Shown here: positions 22,319-23,013 of the stretch, piece by piece
Layout of the letters: each line of letters opens with the position of its first letter
Numbering within the stretch: the first letter of the stretch is position 1
Assembly (NCBI GenBank): GCA_016932965.1
Contig: JAFGBW010000255.1
Coordinates: forward strand, 1 to 23,013
Reading direction: 5' to 3'
Source: Candidatus Auribacterota bacterium
GTDB taxonomy: Bacteria; Auribacterota; JAFGBW01
Length of the DNA stretch: 23,013 nucleotides
Position numbers and translations under genes: made by a program
Notes under the pieces: model-generated
Database searches by the model: none
The model's input: the letters and a program-made list of their open reading frames with translations, nothing else
Told to the model about the DNA's origin: nothing

Positions 22319-23013
22319 ATGAACAACAGGAAGGATCATATTTATGAGATGCCGGTGAGCGGAAGTGTCAGTTCCGTTCAGGTTTACATGACTCGGGTAT
22401 TTAATCTGATGGCTGCAGGTTTGGGGATATCCGGACTGGCCTCATTGATCGCATTGAGCATTCCGGCTTTTACTTTGCTTTTAGTGAAGGGGCTGTTCTG
22501 GTTTTTTATCATAGCTGAACTGGTCGTGGTTGTTTACCTGATGAGAAAGATCCGCACCATGGCACCGGCTTCCGCAATGAAATGGTTTTTCATTTATTCC
22601 GCGATGAATGGTCTGACCCTGGCTCCTGTTTTTCTTTTATACACCCGTACGACTGTTGTGTCGGCTTTTTTTATCTGCGCCGGCATGTTTGGAGGAATGG
22701 CTATCTGGGGCGCCACCACTCGTAAAGATTTGTCCTCTATTGGAGCCATCGCCTCCATGGGCCTTTTGGGACTCATCATTGCTTCGGTGGTGAATCTTTT
22801 TATCGGCAGCAGCGGTTTCCAGTTGATTCTGTCTTATATCGGCGTGGCCGTTTTCACCGGGTTGACTGCTTATGATGTTCAGACAATCAGGATGATGGCT
22901 TTGAGAGAAGATGAAACCGGCGGAAGCATGGCGGTCATGGGCGCTTTAAAACTGTATTTGGATTTTATCAACCTCTTTCTTCAAATTCTCTATATTCTGG
23001 GCGGTAGGAGAGA
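22319..23013 (+). CDS. Bax inhibitor-1/YccA-family membrane protein, cut by window end
   Basis: Integral inner-membrane protein of the BI-1/YccA (TMBIM) family, in bacteria associated with FtsH control (YccA) or Ca2+ leak (BsYetJ). 231 codons are visible and the frame is open at the edge; the family is about 220-240 aa, so it is nearly complete. N-terminal SVQVYMTRVFNLMAAGLGISG is the family start (VYxxMxxGLxxTG), followed by about seven TM segments. FTGLTAYDVQTIRMMA contains the family's YD.Q motif and the Asp of the pH/Ca2+ di-aspartyl sensor; ALKLYLDFINLFLQIL.ILG holds the second Asp and the usual end. Own promoter and ribosome-binding site. Confidence 0.93.
   Translation, partial: MNNRKDHIYEMPVSGSVSSVQVYMTRVFNLMAAGLGISGLASLIALSIPAFTLLLVKGLFWFFIIAELVVVVYLMRKIRTMAPASAMKWFFIYSAMNGLTLAPVFLLYTRTTVVSAFFICAGMFGGMAIWGATTRKDLSSIGAIASMGLLGLIIASVVNLFIGSSGFQLILSYIGVAVFTGLTAYDVQTIRMMALREDETGGSMAVMGALKLYLDFINLFLQILYILGGRR

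Overview
The window comes from a Gram-negative bacterium with moderate GC. Evidence for an outer membrane is a LolA-like periplasmic protein, an outer-membrane beta-barrel protein and a periplasmic solute-binding protein. It carries an F-type (not V-type) ATP synthase. The phylum cannot be fixed from the sequence. The 326-aa ParB-like protein and the 217-aa protein after atpF resemble conserved hypothetical proteins I associate with deltaproteobacteria-like lineages, which is only a weak hint. No phage, plasmid, IS or CRISPR genes are visible.

Layout. 1-1409 (-): 3'-truncated nadB (L-aspartate oxidase). 1766-2623 (+): BtuF-like periplasmic binding protein. 2968-4187 (+): SDR reductase (FabG type) translationally coupled to a SixA-type phosphatase. 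4153-7045 (-): operon of response regulator, 4-TM membrane protein, MYG1-family phosphoesterase and ParB-like protein. 7170-7242 (+): tRNA-Arg(TCG). 7633-10441 (+): LolA-like protein and a beta-barrel protein, probably one envelope function. 10876-13839 (+): 987-aa CheR-like methyltransferase with an N-terminal hydrophobic segment and a TPR tail. 14224-17061 (-): overlapping genes for a degenerate histidine kinase, rsmI and rnz. 17205-19997 (-): Fo operon atpZ-atpI-atpB-atpE-atpF plus a 217-aa unknown, without any F1 gene. 20165-22259 (+): FmdB-type zinc ribbon and mnmG. 22319 to the end (+): Bax inhibitor-1/YccA-family membrane protein, cut by the window.

The left 14 kb differs from the right 9 kb. 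On the left, the large gaps hold copies of one diverged, composite intergenic repeat of about 310-335 nt: four full-length copies (B, C, D, E) and one fragment (A), all in the same orientation. A conserved left module (CCGG..AAACCACC, then GGCAAAGTTTGACA, then TTTCACCACGGAGG) and a conserved right module (CCTCCGTGGTGAA, then TATAAT, then GATCATGC, then TTTGAGTGGTTCACA, then CCGGT..TATTTGA) enclose interiors that differ between copies and fall into at least two types. The arms flanking the interior can pair as RNA, and each recognisable right module except E carries a perfect TATAAT. This is the least explained structure in the window.

Other points of interest: the c subunit carries the Q/E/S set of Na+ ligands, so the ATP synthase may be Na+-coupled; atpI appears to start at ATT behind a good Shine-Dalgarno; and the CheR-like protein has an export-type N-terminus that conflicts with a SAM-dependent reaction.
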